DNA of 64,000 nucleotides from Acidobacteriota bacterium (lineage in GTDB: Bacteria; Acidobacteriota; Thermoanaerobaculia; Multivoradales; Multivoraceae), in contig JAJCXN010000019.1 in assembly GCA_029263415.1 (NCBI GenBank), positions 1-64,000 of the forward strand, in the 5' to 3' direction. A program made the translations under genes and the position numbers. Positions 1-7,631 of this stretch are shown here, in pieces. The notes beneath the pieces were generated by a model. It saw nothing but the letters and a program-made list of their open reading frames with translations. It made no database searches and was not told where the DNA came from. The stretch's first letter is position 1. Every line of letters begins with the position of its first letter.

Positions 1-54
1 AGCCTTGCAAGCAGGTCGGATGCCGACCTGCTGCGCGAGTTCTACGGCGGTCAC
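1..54 (-). CDS. IS3-family transposase OrfB, N-terminal fragment (cut by window edge)
   Basis: Only the first 18 codons lie in the window. They read VTAVELAQQVGIRPACKA, which resembles the beginning of IS3-family OrfB proteins just before the usual 'ALG-hS+xTYYR' segment. The GTG start overlaps the OrfA stop as GTGA, so the two frames are coupled or joined by frameshifting as is normal for IS3 elements. The DDE catalytic domain would lie outside the window, so whether the element is intact cannot be judged. Confidence 0.6.
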   Translation of the reverse strand, partial: MTAVELAQQVGIRPACKA

Positions 55-536
55 GAGCAGTTGCTCCCGTCGGACAGGTTGAATCCCAGCAGCCCCGCAA
101 CTTTTCCCTGGACATCAAGAATGGTCTCGGCCTTCGTGAGCAGCGCGCGTAACCGTTGATTCTCACGCTCGAGCTTGACCACCTTCTTCTCCAGAGTCTT
201 GCTTGGGTTCGGTTTGCGACCGCGCTTTCTCTCGAGGCCATCCGTCGATGACTCCGCTCGCACCTTGCGCCAATTGGCAAGGTGAGATGAGTGCAATCCT
301 TCGCGACGAAGAATGCGGCCCACGGCACCGGTCTCGGAGCACTCCTCCACTTCCTCGAGAATCCTCAACTTGTAGCCCGCCGTGAACCGACGTCTGCTTG
401 CCTTGGCCACCACCTCGGTGTCGGGTGGGGCGCCGTTGGTGGAAACTCCGGATCGGCTCAAGTCGCTACGCGACTCTCCCCTCGACTCCGTTCCTGTCAA
501 CGGGCTTGGTATACCGCCATCTTGCTGTTTCGACAT
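51..536 (-). CDS. IS3-family transposase OrfA
   Basis: A 161-residue protein with a helix-turn-helix of the HTH_Tnp_1 type around residues 48-95 (key stretch FTAGYKLRILEEVEE, then HSSHLANWRK), followed by a basic linker and a leucine-zipper-like coiled coil at about 112-145 (LEKKVVKLERENQRLRALL). This is the DNA-binding and dimerising half of an IS3-type transposase. It is longer at the N-terminus (about 45 polar residues) than usual OrfA proteins of about 100 residues, so the real start could be further in. The 74 bp around and upstream of the ATG recur at 6155-6228, which marks the element end. Confidence 0.85.
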   Translation of the reverse strand: MSKQQDGGIPSPLTGTESRGESRSDLSRSGVSTNGAPPDTEVVAKASRRRFTAGYKLRILEEVEECSETGAVGRILRREGLHSSHLANWRKVRAESSTDGLERKRGRKPNPSKTLEKKVVKLERENQRLRALLTKAETILDVQGKVAGLLGFNLSDGSNCS

Positions 537-606
537 CTCTGGTTCCTGTCTCCGCCCTCATTGATTTCGCGAGGCCTTCGTGTCTCGGGGATGTTGGCAG
601 ATAGGG
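533..606. repeat. 74-bp IS3-end repeat, copy 1
   Basis: This stretch includes the OrfA start codon and 70 bp upstream. It is repeated at 6155-6228 in the same orientation with one mismatch (G versus A). Similarity stops immediately after ATAGGG in both copies, so position 606 is the likely outer end of the insertion sequence. Confidence 0.85.
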
Positions 607-820
607 TTGATCCTGCTGGAGAATGAAGACATCTGGCAGTTTGGACCTCACAAGATCGCGCCGCCCGCGCACGATTGCTCGTGCTCGTTCTTTGGCGACG
701 GTTCGAGACTGGCAACACGAATACCAGGACCTCAGCGCCTCTTATGCTCAACTGGTTTCGCCGGTTGTGCGGCGCACCAAAGCCGATTCAAACGCCCCTA
801 ACCTCAACTAGGATCAGGCC
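607..820. other. Non-coding spacer between IS end and sigma factor gene
   Basis: No convincing gene is seen. The last bases before the sigma factor gene contain AGGATCAGG, a usable ribosome binding site for the ATG at 821. I see no clear ECF-type promoter. Confidence 0.4.
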
Positions 821-1366
821 ATGATCCTAAAGTTCCAGCGCACCGACGATCTCCGCCATCGCTTCACTGATGGTGAACCTAAGGCTGTAGAGACAGTCAG
901 AGCCCTCGTAGCCCGGGCCGTGGGCCCGTACAAGGCAAGTTTGGGTGAATCTTGGGAAGACGTCGCGTCCAAGGCGTTCCTCACGGTCTACGAAGCATGT
1001 ACGGCAGGAGAGGTTTCCGGCTGCGGTCCATTCGAGGGCTGGATCTGGCGGGTAGTAGCCCACGACTGCCTTGACGAGTTGCGCCGTCGTCGACGCTGGC
1101 ACATGGTTGGCCTAGACACCGTGATTGATCTTGAAGACGGCGAAAACTCGCTCTCCCAGTTGCTGGAGTTGGAAAGAGAGGGGTCGGCCTTAGAACTGCT
1201 AGGCGAGGCAAGTGCCGAATGCCGTGAGATCTGGGCCCTGCAGCTGCGAGGCTGGACTTACGGAAGAATGAGCGAGTACCTCGGTGCATCCGAAGGAGCC
1301 CTCCGCGTTCGTTGTCTACGCTGCCGTCGTTGGGCACGGAGTCACAACGGCTCAGACCTCACCTAG
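821..1366 (+). CDS. ECF-type RNA polymerase sigma factor
   Basis: A 181-residue sigma-70 family protein of the extracytoplasmic function class, which would direct RNA polymerase to a small regulon. Region 2 is visible around residues 63-92 (FEGWIWRVVAHDCLDELRRR, matching the 'F..Wl..Ia.n...D..R+..R' pattern). Region 4 lies at about 132-172 (ECREIWALQLRGWTY, then YLGASEGALRVRCLRCRRW), an HTH in which the usual 'IA..LG.s.gtVk.r..R' is recognisable but diverged. Regions 1 and 3 are absent, as expected. The next gene encodes an anti-sigma factor, so the pair should work as an on/off switch. The exact ECF group cannot be assigned by eye. Confidence 0.85.
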   Translation: MILKFQRTDDLRHRFTDGEPKAVETVRALVARAVGPYKASLGESWEDVASKAFLTVYEACTAGEVSGCGPFEGWIWRVVAHDCLDELRRRRRWHMVGLDTVIDLEDGENSLSQLLELEREGSALELLGEASAECREIWALQLRGWTYGRMSEYLGASEGALRVRCLRCRRWARSHNGSDLT

Positions 1367-1521
1367 AACCTTCAGTTCCTGCCTTCTCAGCCACTTGGAG
1401 CACCAGCCAGATCACTTTTTCTGGAAACTTTGTAACGAAATCCACCCCGGCGCGCTACACACTCTGAACGGAGTAGAACCAGAATGAGCCAGGAAACCAT
1501 CACCAACCCCATCCCACCTCC

Positions 1522-1977
1522 ATGCTAGGCGGTGAGATGTTGGGCGGCACCCACCCGTCCGCCGAAGTTATCGTGCGCCACTGCCTCGGTGAAACTAGCG
1601 CCGCTGAGCAGGTGTGGCTGACCGAGCATGTACAGGTCTGCGATGGATGTCGGCTCGACTTAGAATCCACGCAGCAGAGCCACGCCACCGTTTTTGTGGA
1701 AACAACTACCTCAGCTGCTCCGCCTTTTGGGAAACGTCAAATCGTGCTCGCTTCAGCGGCGGCACTGCTACTCACAATTGGCGTAGCCACGAAACACAGC
1801 ATCGGTCCGGAATCCGATCCAGAGACAACCATCGTTTCCGTTGGCGAAATCAACCAGGATCAGGAAATGATCTCGTCGGTCAGTTTTGAGGGAGGGCTCC
1901 ACAACACTGATCTGCCAACAATCACTCACACCTCAAAAGCGAATACCCCCGCTGAGAAGATCCTCACGGGGAGCTGA
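1522..1977 (+). CDS. Membrane anti-sigma factor with zinc-finger motif
   Basis: A 151-residue protein. An N-terminal anti-sigma domain carries H-x3-C-x2-C (HVQVCDGCR, about residues 36-44), the zinc-binding ASD signature of proteins that hold ECF sigma factors. One membrane helix follows at about 75-92 (IVLASAAALLLTIGVA), then a polar extracytoplasmic tail. It lies 155 bp after the sigma factor gene and probably is its negative partner. An ATG at 1537 in the same frame is an alternative start. A 14-codon open frame (ATG 1484 to TAG 1528) overlaps the start region and could be a leader or coincidence. Confidence 0.75.
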   Translation: MLGGEMLGGTHPSAEVIVRHCLGETSAAEQVWLTEHVQVCDGCRLDLESTQQSHATVFVETTTSAAPPFGKRQIVLASAAALLLTIGVATKHSIGPESDPETTIVSVGEINQDQEMISSVSFEGGLHNTDLPTITHTSKANTPAEKILTGS

Positions 1978-2061
1978 ACAAACCTCATTTTGAGTACGAA
2001 GAATCTGCGCAGGCAGAATCAGAGTACGAAAAACACCAACCCTGAACCCAAGGAGACTCAA

Positions 2062-2736
2062 GTGAAGAATAGAAATGTAGTCCTAGGAGCCTGTCTGCTG
2101 CTGCTAGTTACTGGCGGAATGGCCTCTGCGCAAAACATGGTCGACGTAAACGGCTCAGCGGCAAAAGACGGCAGCTTTGGAATGGAGACCATTTCAGACG
2201 GTTCGAGCAACTCAATGTTTGTCCAGGATGACTCCCCCGAATTAGAAACCGTCTACCGCGCATCGTTCTGGTTTAATCCAAACGATCTTCCGCTAGCCAA
2301 CGGCCAAGCGCACTTCATTCTGGCTGGAAATATGCCTAAGGTAAACGGAGATCCAGGATTCAGCCCTAAGCTACAACTGGAGATCAGGAAGCGAGCCAAC
2401 GGGAACAGCTTCCGCGTCCGGGTGGCTTCTTGGTCCGGCAGCATCGGCAATCCGACTCGGCACTACACTGCATTTATCGCGTTGACACGAACTGACTGGC
2501 ATCAACTGCAGATTGAGTGGCGGCGCTCAACCAGCAACGTGACCGCCGATGGATTCCATCGTCTATCGATTATCGGTGGTCCTCAGGCCGGCCAGTCGGT
2601 TGAGATCGCCAACGTGACCAAAGATGCGAACGTCACGGTCGATCGCGTCCAGATGGGTGTGATCTCAGGCTACGACGGAGCTGTTGGCAGCTCATACTAC
2701 GACAGCTTCGAGTCTTTCCGTACACTCGCTCCGTAG
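2062..2736 (+). CDS. Secreted LamG/concanavalin-like protein of unknown role
   Basis: The GTG at 2062 is chosen because AAGGAGA ends 6 bases upstream and the N-terminus then reads as a clean signal peptide (VKNRNVVLGACLLLLVTGG, cleavage after ASA). The frame is open back to 1990 but that would place 24 polar residues before the signal. The mature protein, about 200 residues, is rich in beta-strand patterns (YRASFWFNPNDLP, WHQLQIEWRR), resembling LamG/concanavalin-A-like folds that bind carbohydrate or protein. It is the third gene after the sigma/anti-sigma pair and ends the unit, so it may be a target of that sigma factor. Function not known. Confidence 0.7.
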   Translation: MKNRNVVLGACLLLLVTGGMASAQNMVDVNGSAAKDGSFGMETISDGSSNSMFVQDDSPELETVYRASFWFNPNDLPLANGQAHFILAGNMPKVNGDPGFSPKLQLEIRKRANGNSFRVRVASWSGSIGNPTRHYTAFIALTRTDWHQLQIEWRRSTSNVTADGFHRLSIIGGPQAGQSVEIANVTKDANVTVDRVQMGVISGYDGAVGSSYYDSFESFRTLAP

Positions 2737-2778
2737 GCTTTTCGAACAGAGCGATCTTCACCAGAAGGTCCGATCTAG

Positions 2779-2818
2779 AGGCTCGAATCCCAGCTGGGGT
2801 TCGAGCCTTTCTTCTTTG
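2779..2818 (+). terminator. Rho-independent terminator after the sigma factor unit
   Basis: A 13-bp stem (AGGCTCGAATCCC pairing with GGGGTTCGAGCCT, one G-T wobble) with a 4-base loop is followed by TTCTTCTTT. It lies 42 bp after the stop of the secreted protein gene and closes the sigma/anti-sigma unit. Confidence 0.85.
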
Positions 2819-3013
2819 AAGACCTCAGCTTTCGGTCTTGATCGCGTCCGGCGAGCCGCTACACTATGGGTCTACTGTGGCATACCGTACTTGCCTACTT
2901 CGCATGCACAGAGTTCCGTGGGGACCGGGTCTTGAGCTCCGCGATTCCGCAGCCTGATGAGCAAAGCGACCAGAAGATAGTCGCTATCTTCGTCGGCAAA
3001 CTAGGCCTCGCAA

Positions 3014-4108
3014 ATGGGTGTATTGATGGGCAAGAACGCCGAACCTAAATCCGCTACGGGCAACATGGTCGTCGAGAGGTTCCAGAGCCTGGAGGGTGCC
3101 AGATCCTTGCTCGCCTGGTGGGTGGTTTTCTCTCACCTTCTGCTCAGGTCAGGTGTGCCCAGAGACGAGCTCATTTGGCCACTGGACGTAGTTCGCGCAG
3201 GTGGCTACGCAGTAGATGTCTTCATGATGTTGAGTGGGTTCGTCATCACGCACCTGCTTTCGGTGAGCAAAGAACGCTACTCCGTCTTCTTGATTCGAAG
3301 GTTCCTACGCCTCTGGCCAGCTCTCACTGCCTCGATTGCCTTCGGTTTTGGGATTTCCTGGTTGTTCTCCATTCGAGTCTTCAGGTTTGACCAAGAGCAC
3401 TTCTGGACGTATTTGTTGTCCCACCTGACCCTCTTGCATGGCGTCATACCCAACGAGATTGCAGCCAATGCCGCCTCCGCATTTATCGGGCCAGCTTGGA
3501 GTATCTCGCTCGAGTGGCAGTTCTATCTCGTAGCACCCCTTGTAATTGCCGCTCTGCGCCACAAGCCTCAGTGGATCCTGGCAATTTTGGCGACTTTTGC
3601 GATCTTCGTGAATTTCAAGAATGCCGTGACTTTTGGCGACAACACCTGGATTTTCTCTCACGGCGCCTTCCTGCCAATCAACTTTCACTTCTTTGTGTTC
3701 GGGATTGGCACCTACCTCTTCTTGAAGAAGTTTCAAGACCGCCTCACCACAAGCTTCGTGCTCGTACTCGCTGCGGCACTCTTGGTAATGAAGATGAACT
3801 ATCCGTTGGCCGTTTGGGTCCTGATAATGGGATCTCTTCGGTCAGACCAGCTTGGACGCTTCTTCTCTTGGCGCCCGTTCATTTTTCTCGGAAAGATCTC
3901 TTACAGTACGTACCTTGTTCATATCGTGATTATCAGGGCCCTCGAGATTGGAATCGGCCTTGAAAAGTACGGTCGCGGGTGGGATCTGTTCTGGTTCCTG
4001 TCAGCGACGGCAATTCCAGCAACGTTAGCCATGTCGCTGATCATGTTCTACTGTATCGAGCGACCGGCAGTGAAGCTTGGGAGCGCTCTCAAGAAGCGAT
4101 TCTCTTGA
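3014..4108 (+). CDS. Membrane acyltransferase, acyltransferase-3 (OafA/YrhL) family
   Basis: A 364-residue polytopic membrane protein that should transfer acyl groups to surface sugars. Family hallmarks are present: SLEGARSLLAWWVVFSHL near residues 25-42 with the conserved His, GGYAVDVFMMLSGFVIT at about 64-80, the RRFLRLWPA segment at about 95-103, GPAWSISLEWQFYLVAPL at about 158-175, and a C-terminal ERPAVKLG. About ten membrane helices can be seen. There is no C-terminal SGNH domain. Its neighbour is a phosphatase-superfamily lipoprotein, and the glycan locus begins 2.5 kb on, so a role in decorating a surface polymer is plausible. ATG 3026 is an alternative start. Confidence 0.9.
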   Translation: MGVLMGKNAEPKSATGNMVVERFQSLEGARSLLAWWVVFSHLLLRSGVPRDELIWPLDVVRAGGYAVDVFMMLSGFVITHLLSVSKERYSVFLIRRFLRLWPALTASIAFGFGISWLFSIRVFRFDQEHFWTYLLSHLTLLHGVIPNEIAANAASAFIGPAWSISLEWQFYLVAPLVIAALRHKPQWILAILATFAIFVNFKNAVTFGDNTWIFSHGAFLPINFHFFVFGIGTYLFLKKFQDRLTTSFVLVLAAALLVMKMNYPLAVWVLIMGSLRSDQLGRFFSWRPFIFLGKISYSTYLVHIVIIRALEIGIGLEKYGRGWDLFWFLSATAIPATLAMSLIMFYCIERPAVKLGSALKKRFS

Positions 4109-4185
4109 CGCACGCTAGACGCCCGTTCCACATCCACATTAGCCGCAGAACGCACTCCTCTCAGGAGTGCAGAAAGGACGATCCG

Positions 4186-5997
4186 ATGGCTCGCCATGCG
4201 AATGCTCATGGGCTCGGACCGCGAGCGCTTCTTGGTCTCACTGTCGCCCTGGCCGTTTCTAGCCTAGCTTGCGCCCCAGAACTCCCGAACGAAGGCCGCG
4301 GTCCGACTCAACTAGACCTGCGTTTCACGCAGACACTCGGCAACGTGGTCCACCAAGAAGGGTACTCCCAGGCCGGGGAGCCACTAGAGGCTGTTCACTC
4401 GGCTCTTGGTCGTGATTCTCGGCTCGGGGTCCGGCTCGGAGCCGGAGACGTCGCCCTTTTTCGCTCCTCCACCGGCCAGGTCACGCATGGTGATGATGCT
4501 CCCGGTGAGTTTCGATTCTCCATTAGATCGCTTGCCACGCAGCCTGAAGAGGAAGTGAGAGTGATTCATGGAGCGGAGGAATGCGAGCATCTCTTTACTC
4601 CGAAACGCCCATGGGAGGAGCACGTTCTGGAGGTCGAGCCAAATGAGAGTCAAGTTCGGGTAGAGACCGAGGGGCCCGTTTTCGTCGGTGAGATGCGCTT
4701 CGTCAGGGCAGTAGTCGCTGATCAGCTTCCACCCAACAACTATCTAGTCTGGCTGATCGACACCCTGCGCGCGGACGCCCTGCGCGACTCTGATTCAGAA
4801 GGCTCAGCCACTCCCTTCTTGTTCCAACTGTCGAGCCGCGCTACGACCGCTATCAACAGCTACAGCACCGCCGCCTGGACGCGGCCATCCACGGCGAGCG
4901 TCCTAACAGGGTTGTTCCCGTCCCATCATCGAGCGAACGCTCAACGTTCTCTCCCCGAGTCCGTGGTCACCATAGCCGAACTCTTCCGTGAAGCTGGTTT
5001 CGCCACGGCCGCGTTCGTTGAGAACGCGAACATCGCCGCAGAGGGTTTGGGGTTCACGCAAGGCTTCGATCGTTTCGCGGCCTATCGTCCCAGAGGCCTC
5101 GATGGAGCGGAAGACGCGCAAAGAGATGCCGTCGAATGGATACGTCAACACGAGGGCGAGAGAGTCTTCGTCTACGTCCACTCAATCATTCCACACGCGC
5201 CTTACGATTCGCCCAGTGACTTGCAGGCACGCTTCTTAACAGACTCCTACGTAGGGCCGATTGGCATTTGGAATGCCAACAAGAAAGATCTCGCGAAAGC
5301 GAAGCTGACAGAGGAAGATCGCCGCCACGTGCAGAATCTGTACCGCGCTGCGGTCGCCACGCAAGATCGCTACCTTGAGGACTTCTTTAGTGAGCTACAG
5401 CAGATCGGTGCTCTAAAAGACCTCTTCACCGTCATCACTTCTGACCACGGCGAAGAATTCTACGAACACGAGGGTTGGGAGCACGGTAAACGCCTGTGGC
5501 AAGAGCAAGTAAGAGTTCCGCTAATCTTGCTACCACCGCTACACGAACCGCCGCAGAGAACAACGATCAATCTTCCCGTCCAGGGAGTCGATGTGTTTCC
5601 GACTCTCCTCGCTCACGTCGGGATCGACTACAGCGGCACCATTCATGGATTCGACCTACTAAACCCGACCCTCGACTCCTCGATTGTAGACCGGCTCGTC
5701 CTGTTCGAGGAGATTCGCCATGACAGCAAGATCGCCCTCTACGGACTGATCAAGGGCGACCGAAAGCTGATTATTCGGCGCAATGCACAAGGCAATGACC
5801 GGCGGATTCTGTTCGATTTGGTCGCCGATCCGGGAGAGTTCCAGAACTTGTGGAAGAACCAACCAGAGGATCTCGAACTGCTTGAGCTGTTCAACACGTT
5901 TCGGGAGCAACTAGCGGGTGTGCCGCACCAGCCAGTGATCGAACCGAAGTTCAGCGGCGAAGTCAACGATACTCTCAAAGCTCTCGGCTACCTCTAG
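4186..5997 (+). CDS. Sulfatase-like lipoprotein (alkaline phosphatase superfamily)
   Basis: Start ATG 4186 follows AAAGGA by 8 bases and gives a lipoprotein signal (LTVALAVSSLAC, lipobox Cys at about residue 26); the frame is open further upstream but overlaps the previous gene. 603 residues. The catalytic domain begins near residue 185 with YLVWLIDTLRADAL (metal-binding Asp), and later has SDHGEEF (about 419) and HEGWEHGK, the metal ligands of sulfatases and phosphodiesterases. At the nucleophile position it reads WTRPSTASVLTG, so the Cys or Ser converted to formylglycine in true sulfatases is Thr. It may thus be a phosphotransferase or phosphodiesterase. The first 160 mature residues form a separate, unrecognised domain. 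Confidence 0.8.
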   Translation: MARHANAHGLGPRALLGLTVALAVSSLACAPELPNEGRGPTQLDLRFTQTLGNVVHQEGYSQAGEPLEAVHSALGRDSRLGVRLGAGDVALFRSSTGQVTHGDDAPGEFRFSIRSLATQPEEEVRVIHGAEECEHLFTPKRPWEEHVLEVEPNESQVRVETEGPVFVGEMRFVRAVVADQLPPNNYLVWLIDTLRADALRDSDSEGSATPFLFQLSSRATTAINSYSTAAWTRPSTASVLTGLFPSHHRANAQRSLPESVVTIAELFREAGFATAAFVENANIAAEGLGFTQGFDRFAAYRPRGLDGAEDAQRDAVEWIRQHEGERVFVYVHSIIPHAPYDSPSDLQARFLTDSYVGPIGIWNANKKDLAKAKLTEEDRRHVQNLYRAAVATQDRYLEDFFSELQQIGALKDLFTVITSDHGEEFYEHEGWEHGKRLWQEQVRVPLILLPPLHEPPQRTTINLPVQGVDVFPTLLAHVGIDYSGTIHGFDLLNPTLDSSIVDRLVLFEEIRHDSKIALYGLIKGDRKLIIRRNAQGNDRRILFDLVADPGEFQNLWKNQPEDLELLELFNTFREQLAGVPHQPVIEPKFSGEVNDTLKALGYL

Positions 5998-6034
5998 CCC
6001 GCTTCCTAGCGGCGACCATCACATAACAGTTGGC

Positions 6035-6084
6035 ACCGATTCTGAAGTTATCCGACCAGGTGGTCGGATAACTTCGGAATCGGT
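6035..6084. repeat. Near-perfect 50-bp palindrome of IS21-like end sequences
   Basis: Two 24-bp arms (6035-6058 and 6061-6084, one mismatch) flank GG. The arm TGGTCGGATAACTTCGGAA recurs at 6298-6316 and shorter TGGTCGGAT copies lie near 6130 and 6320, as in the multiple terminal repeats of IS21 elements. The palindrome thus looks like two element ends facing each other. It could also serve as a transcription stop for the upstream gene. Confidence 0.65.
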
Positions 6085-6154
6085 GGTCGCTTTGCGTCGG
6101 AATCACTAGTCGGATTCGATTGGAATCAGTGGTCGGATACCGTCGGTGCAGGCA

Positions 6155-6228
6155 ACATCTCTGGTTCCTGTCTCCGCCCTCATTGATTTCGCGAGGCCTT
6201 CGTGTCTCAGGGATGTTGGCAGATAGGG
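6155..6228. repeat. 74-bp IS3-end repeat, copy 2 (solo end)
   Basis: Identical to 533-606 except one base, same orientation. On its left it breaks exactly in the OrfA start region and meets IS21-like sequence; on its right it diverges at the same base as copy 1. It is a leftover end of a second IS3-type element of which the transposase genes are gone. Confidence 0.85.
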
Positions 6229-6270
6229 GCTGAACATCAGGCAAAGCGACCACTTCAGTCCTGGATCAAA

Positions 6271-6486
6271 CTAGATCTCTGAGAACCACCAAAACTGGTC
6301 GGATAACTTCGGAACTGGTGGTCGGATTCGTCGGAATAGGCACTCCTTGAGTCGATAGGAAGCGGCCTCGATCGAGGTCAGTTCGCAACGGTGGAGCAAG
6401 CGATCAACGATGGTGATGACGCAGATCGCGTTGGGGAAGACTTCGGCCCATTCCGCGAAGGGCTTGTTAGTAGTGACGAGGGTGGA
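6271..6486 (-). pseudogene. istB (IS21 helper ATPase) C-terminal remnant
   Basis: The minus-strand frame reads KSTLVTTNKPFAEWAEVF, then ITIVDRLLHRCE and ASYRLKE, which match the C-terminal third of IstB helper proteins (pattern 'ST+iTSN.pf.eW...f.....a.a.lDRllH....+...g.SYR+'). The Walker A and B part is missing: upstream of KSTL the sequence is instead that of a sulfotransferase fragment. The IS21-like terminal repeats lie around it. It is a dead remnant. Confidence 0.8.
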
Positions 6487-6605
6487 CTTGTGTGCCTGCA
6501 CCGACATACGTGCCACCGCGGAACGTTCCCGACTGTCAACGCCGACTGGTGGCACCCGAGCACCACGACGCCTTCCAACCGCTCGACCTCTTCTCGAAGC
6601 ACCAA
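6487..6605 (-). pseudogene. 5' remnant of a second sulfotransferase gene
   Basis: On the minus strand this stretch encodes EGVVVLGCHQS and, after a small insertion that shifts the frame, SAVARMSVQA. The intact sulfotransferase next door begins EGVIVLGCHRSGTSAVARILVKA, so this is the start of a paralogue. It is fused to the istB remnant right after SVQA. It lies 52 bp after the stop of the intact gene, in the position of the next gene of the operon. Confidence 0.65.
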
Positions 6606-6657
6606 CTCCGTCCCCTTGGAGCAGGCTCAGATTCGCTGTACCGCGTTGGCGGAGCAG

Positions 6658-7626
6658 CTATCGACCTTTCGGTCGCCCAGGCGCCAGATTCACCGCACCC
6701 TGAACCCTCTGCAGGGCCTGCTGACAGAGCATCAGAGTCGACCGAACCTGGTCAACGCAGCGGACCTGATCATGACTCGCTCGATCTTCCGCGTCACCTC
6801 GAACTTGTTCAAGACCACGGAGTCCAGACGTCACCGCATGAAGCTGCTTGGGATCAAAACGAGGAGGCCCTCCCTCAGCCAAACTGGCCCACAGGTAGCT
6901 TTCTGCATCTGAGAGGTCCTCTACAAACTCGGGCCAAGTGGACCACTGGTTCAGCAGAGATGTCTCTAAGCCAGAGAGCTCGCGCACTGACCGCCCAGAA
7001 CTGAGCTCGGGAAACTCTCGCAGAATCGCTGGGAACGCAGAGTGCCCTCCTCTGACGAGCGCGCTGAAGTTGAGAATCTCAAGATCTCCCCCGCCCATCC
7101 CTTCGAGAGCTCGTAGGTTATAAAAGGCCCACAGTGCCCTGCTGTGTCTCCTCGTCAATAGGTTTCTCGCTCGCAAGGACCACGCGACTTCGCAAGGGTC
7201 TCGAACCACCAGCACGTACTTCACGTTGTCACCAAAATGTGGTTTCCAGGCTGACAGTAGGAGACAGAATCGTGGTTCCTTAACCACAAATGGAGCACCT
7301 TGACTCCTCAGGTCCTCAACGATCGCCTTTGCGTCCCGGTCAAAGCGAATCATGACCTCTTCGGGCACGCGGCTCGGGCAAAACTCTGCGGGCCGATCCC
7401 AGTCACATCCCACACTGCGAAGCAACAGATCGTTCAGATCTCGAACGTCTCTTCGCTCAAAGAACCCACGACGATTCTGTCGATTGCTGCCGATCGACTG
7501 GCCTGGGGCGCCAAGCGAGAAACCAGCTTTGACGAGAATCCTCGCCACCGCCGAGGTGCCAGACCTGTGGCAACCAAGCACAATGACCCCCTCGATGGGG
7601 CTCTTCCGGCCCCGCCCAGAGCCCAT
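6658..7626 (-). CDS. Sulfotransferase family protein
   Basis: A 322-residue cytoplasmic enzyme expected to transfer sulfate from PAPS to a sugar. The 5'-phosphosulfate loop is HRSGTSAVARIL at about residues 20-31, and the 3'-phosphate site is seen in VVRDPCEVAWSL at about 140-151 (Arg-Asp-Pro). In this subfamily the enzyme often acts within glycan loci. It starts 5 bp after the glycosyltransferase gene and is the last intact gene of the leftward operon, so it probably sulfates the glycan made by the locus. The C-terminal 70 residues are weakly conserved and rich in charged residues. Confidence 0.85.
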   Translation of the reverse strand: MGSGRGRKSPIEGVIVLGCHRSGTSAVARILVKAGFSLGAPGQSIGSNRQNRRGFFERRDVRDLNDLLLRSVGCDWDRPAEFCPSRVPEEVMIRFDRDAKAIVEDLRSQGAPFVVKEPRFCLLLSAWKPHFGDNVKYVLVVRDPCEVAWSLRARNLLTRRHSRALWAFYNLRALEGMGGGDLEILNFSALVRGGHSAFPAILREFPELSSGRSVRELSGLETSLLNQWSTWPEFVEDLSDAESYLWASLAEGGPPRFDPKQLHAVTSGLRGLEQVRGDAEDRASHDQVRCVDQVRSTLMLCQQALQRVQGAVNLAPGRPKGR

Positions 7627-7631
7627 CCGCC

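Noticed and set aside
1484-1528. 14-codon leader gene before the anti-sigma gene
   Set aside because: Too short to judge; no ribosome site or conserved feature, only mentioned in the anti-sigma entry.
3979-4185. Longer N-terminus for the sulfatase-like protein
   Set aside because: It would overlap the acyltransferase gene by 130 bp and bury the lipoprotein signal; ATG 4186 has a ribosome site and the right signal peptide.
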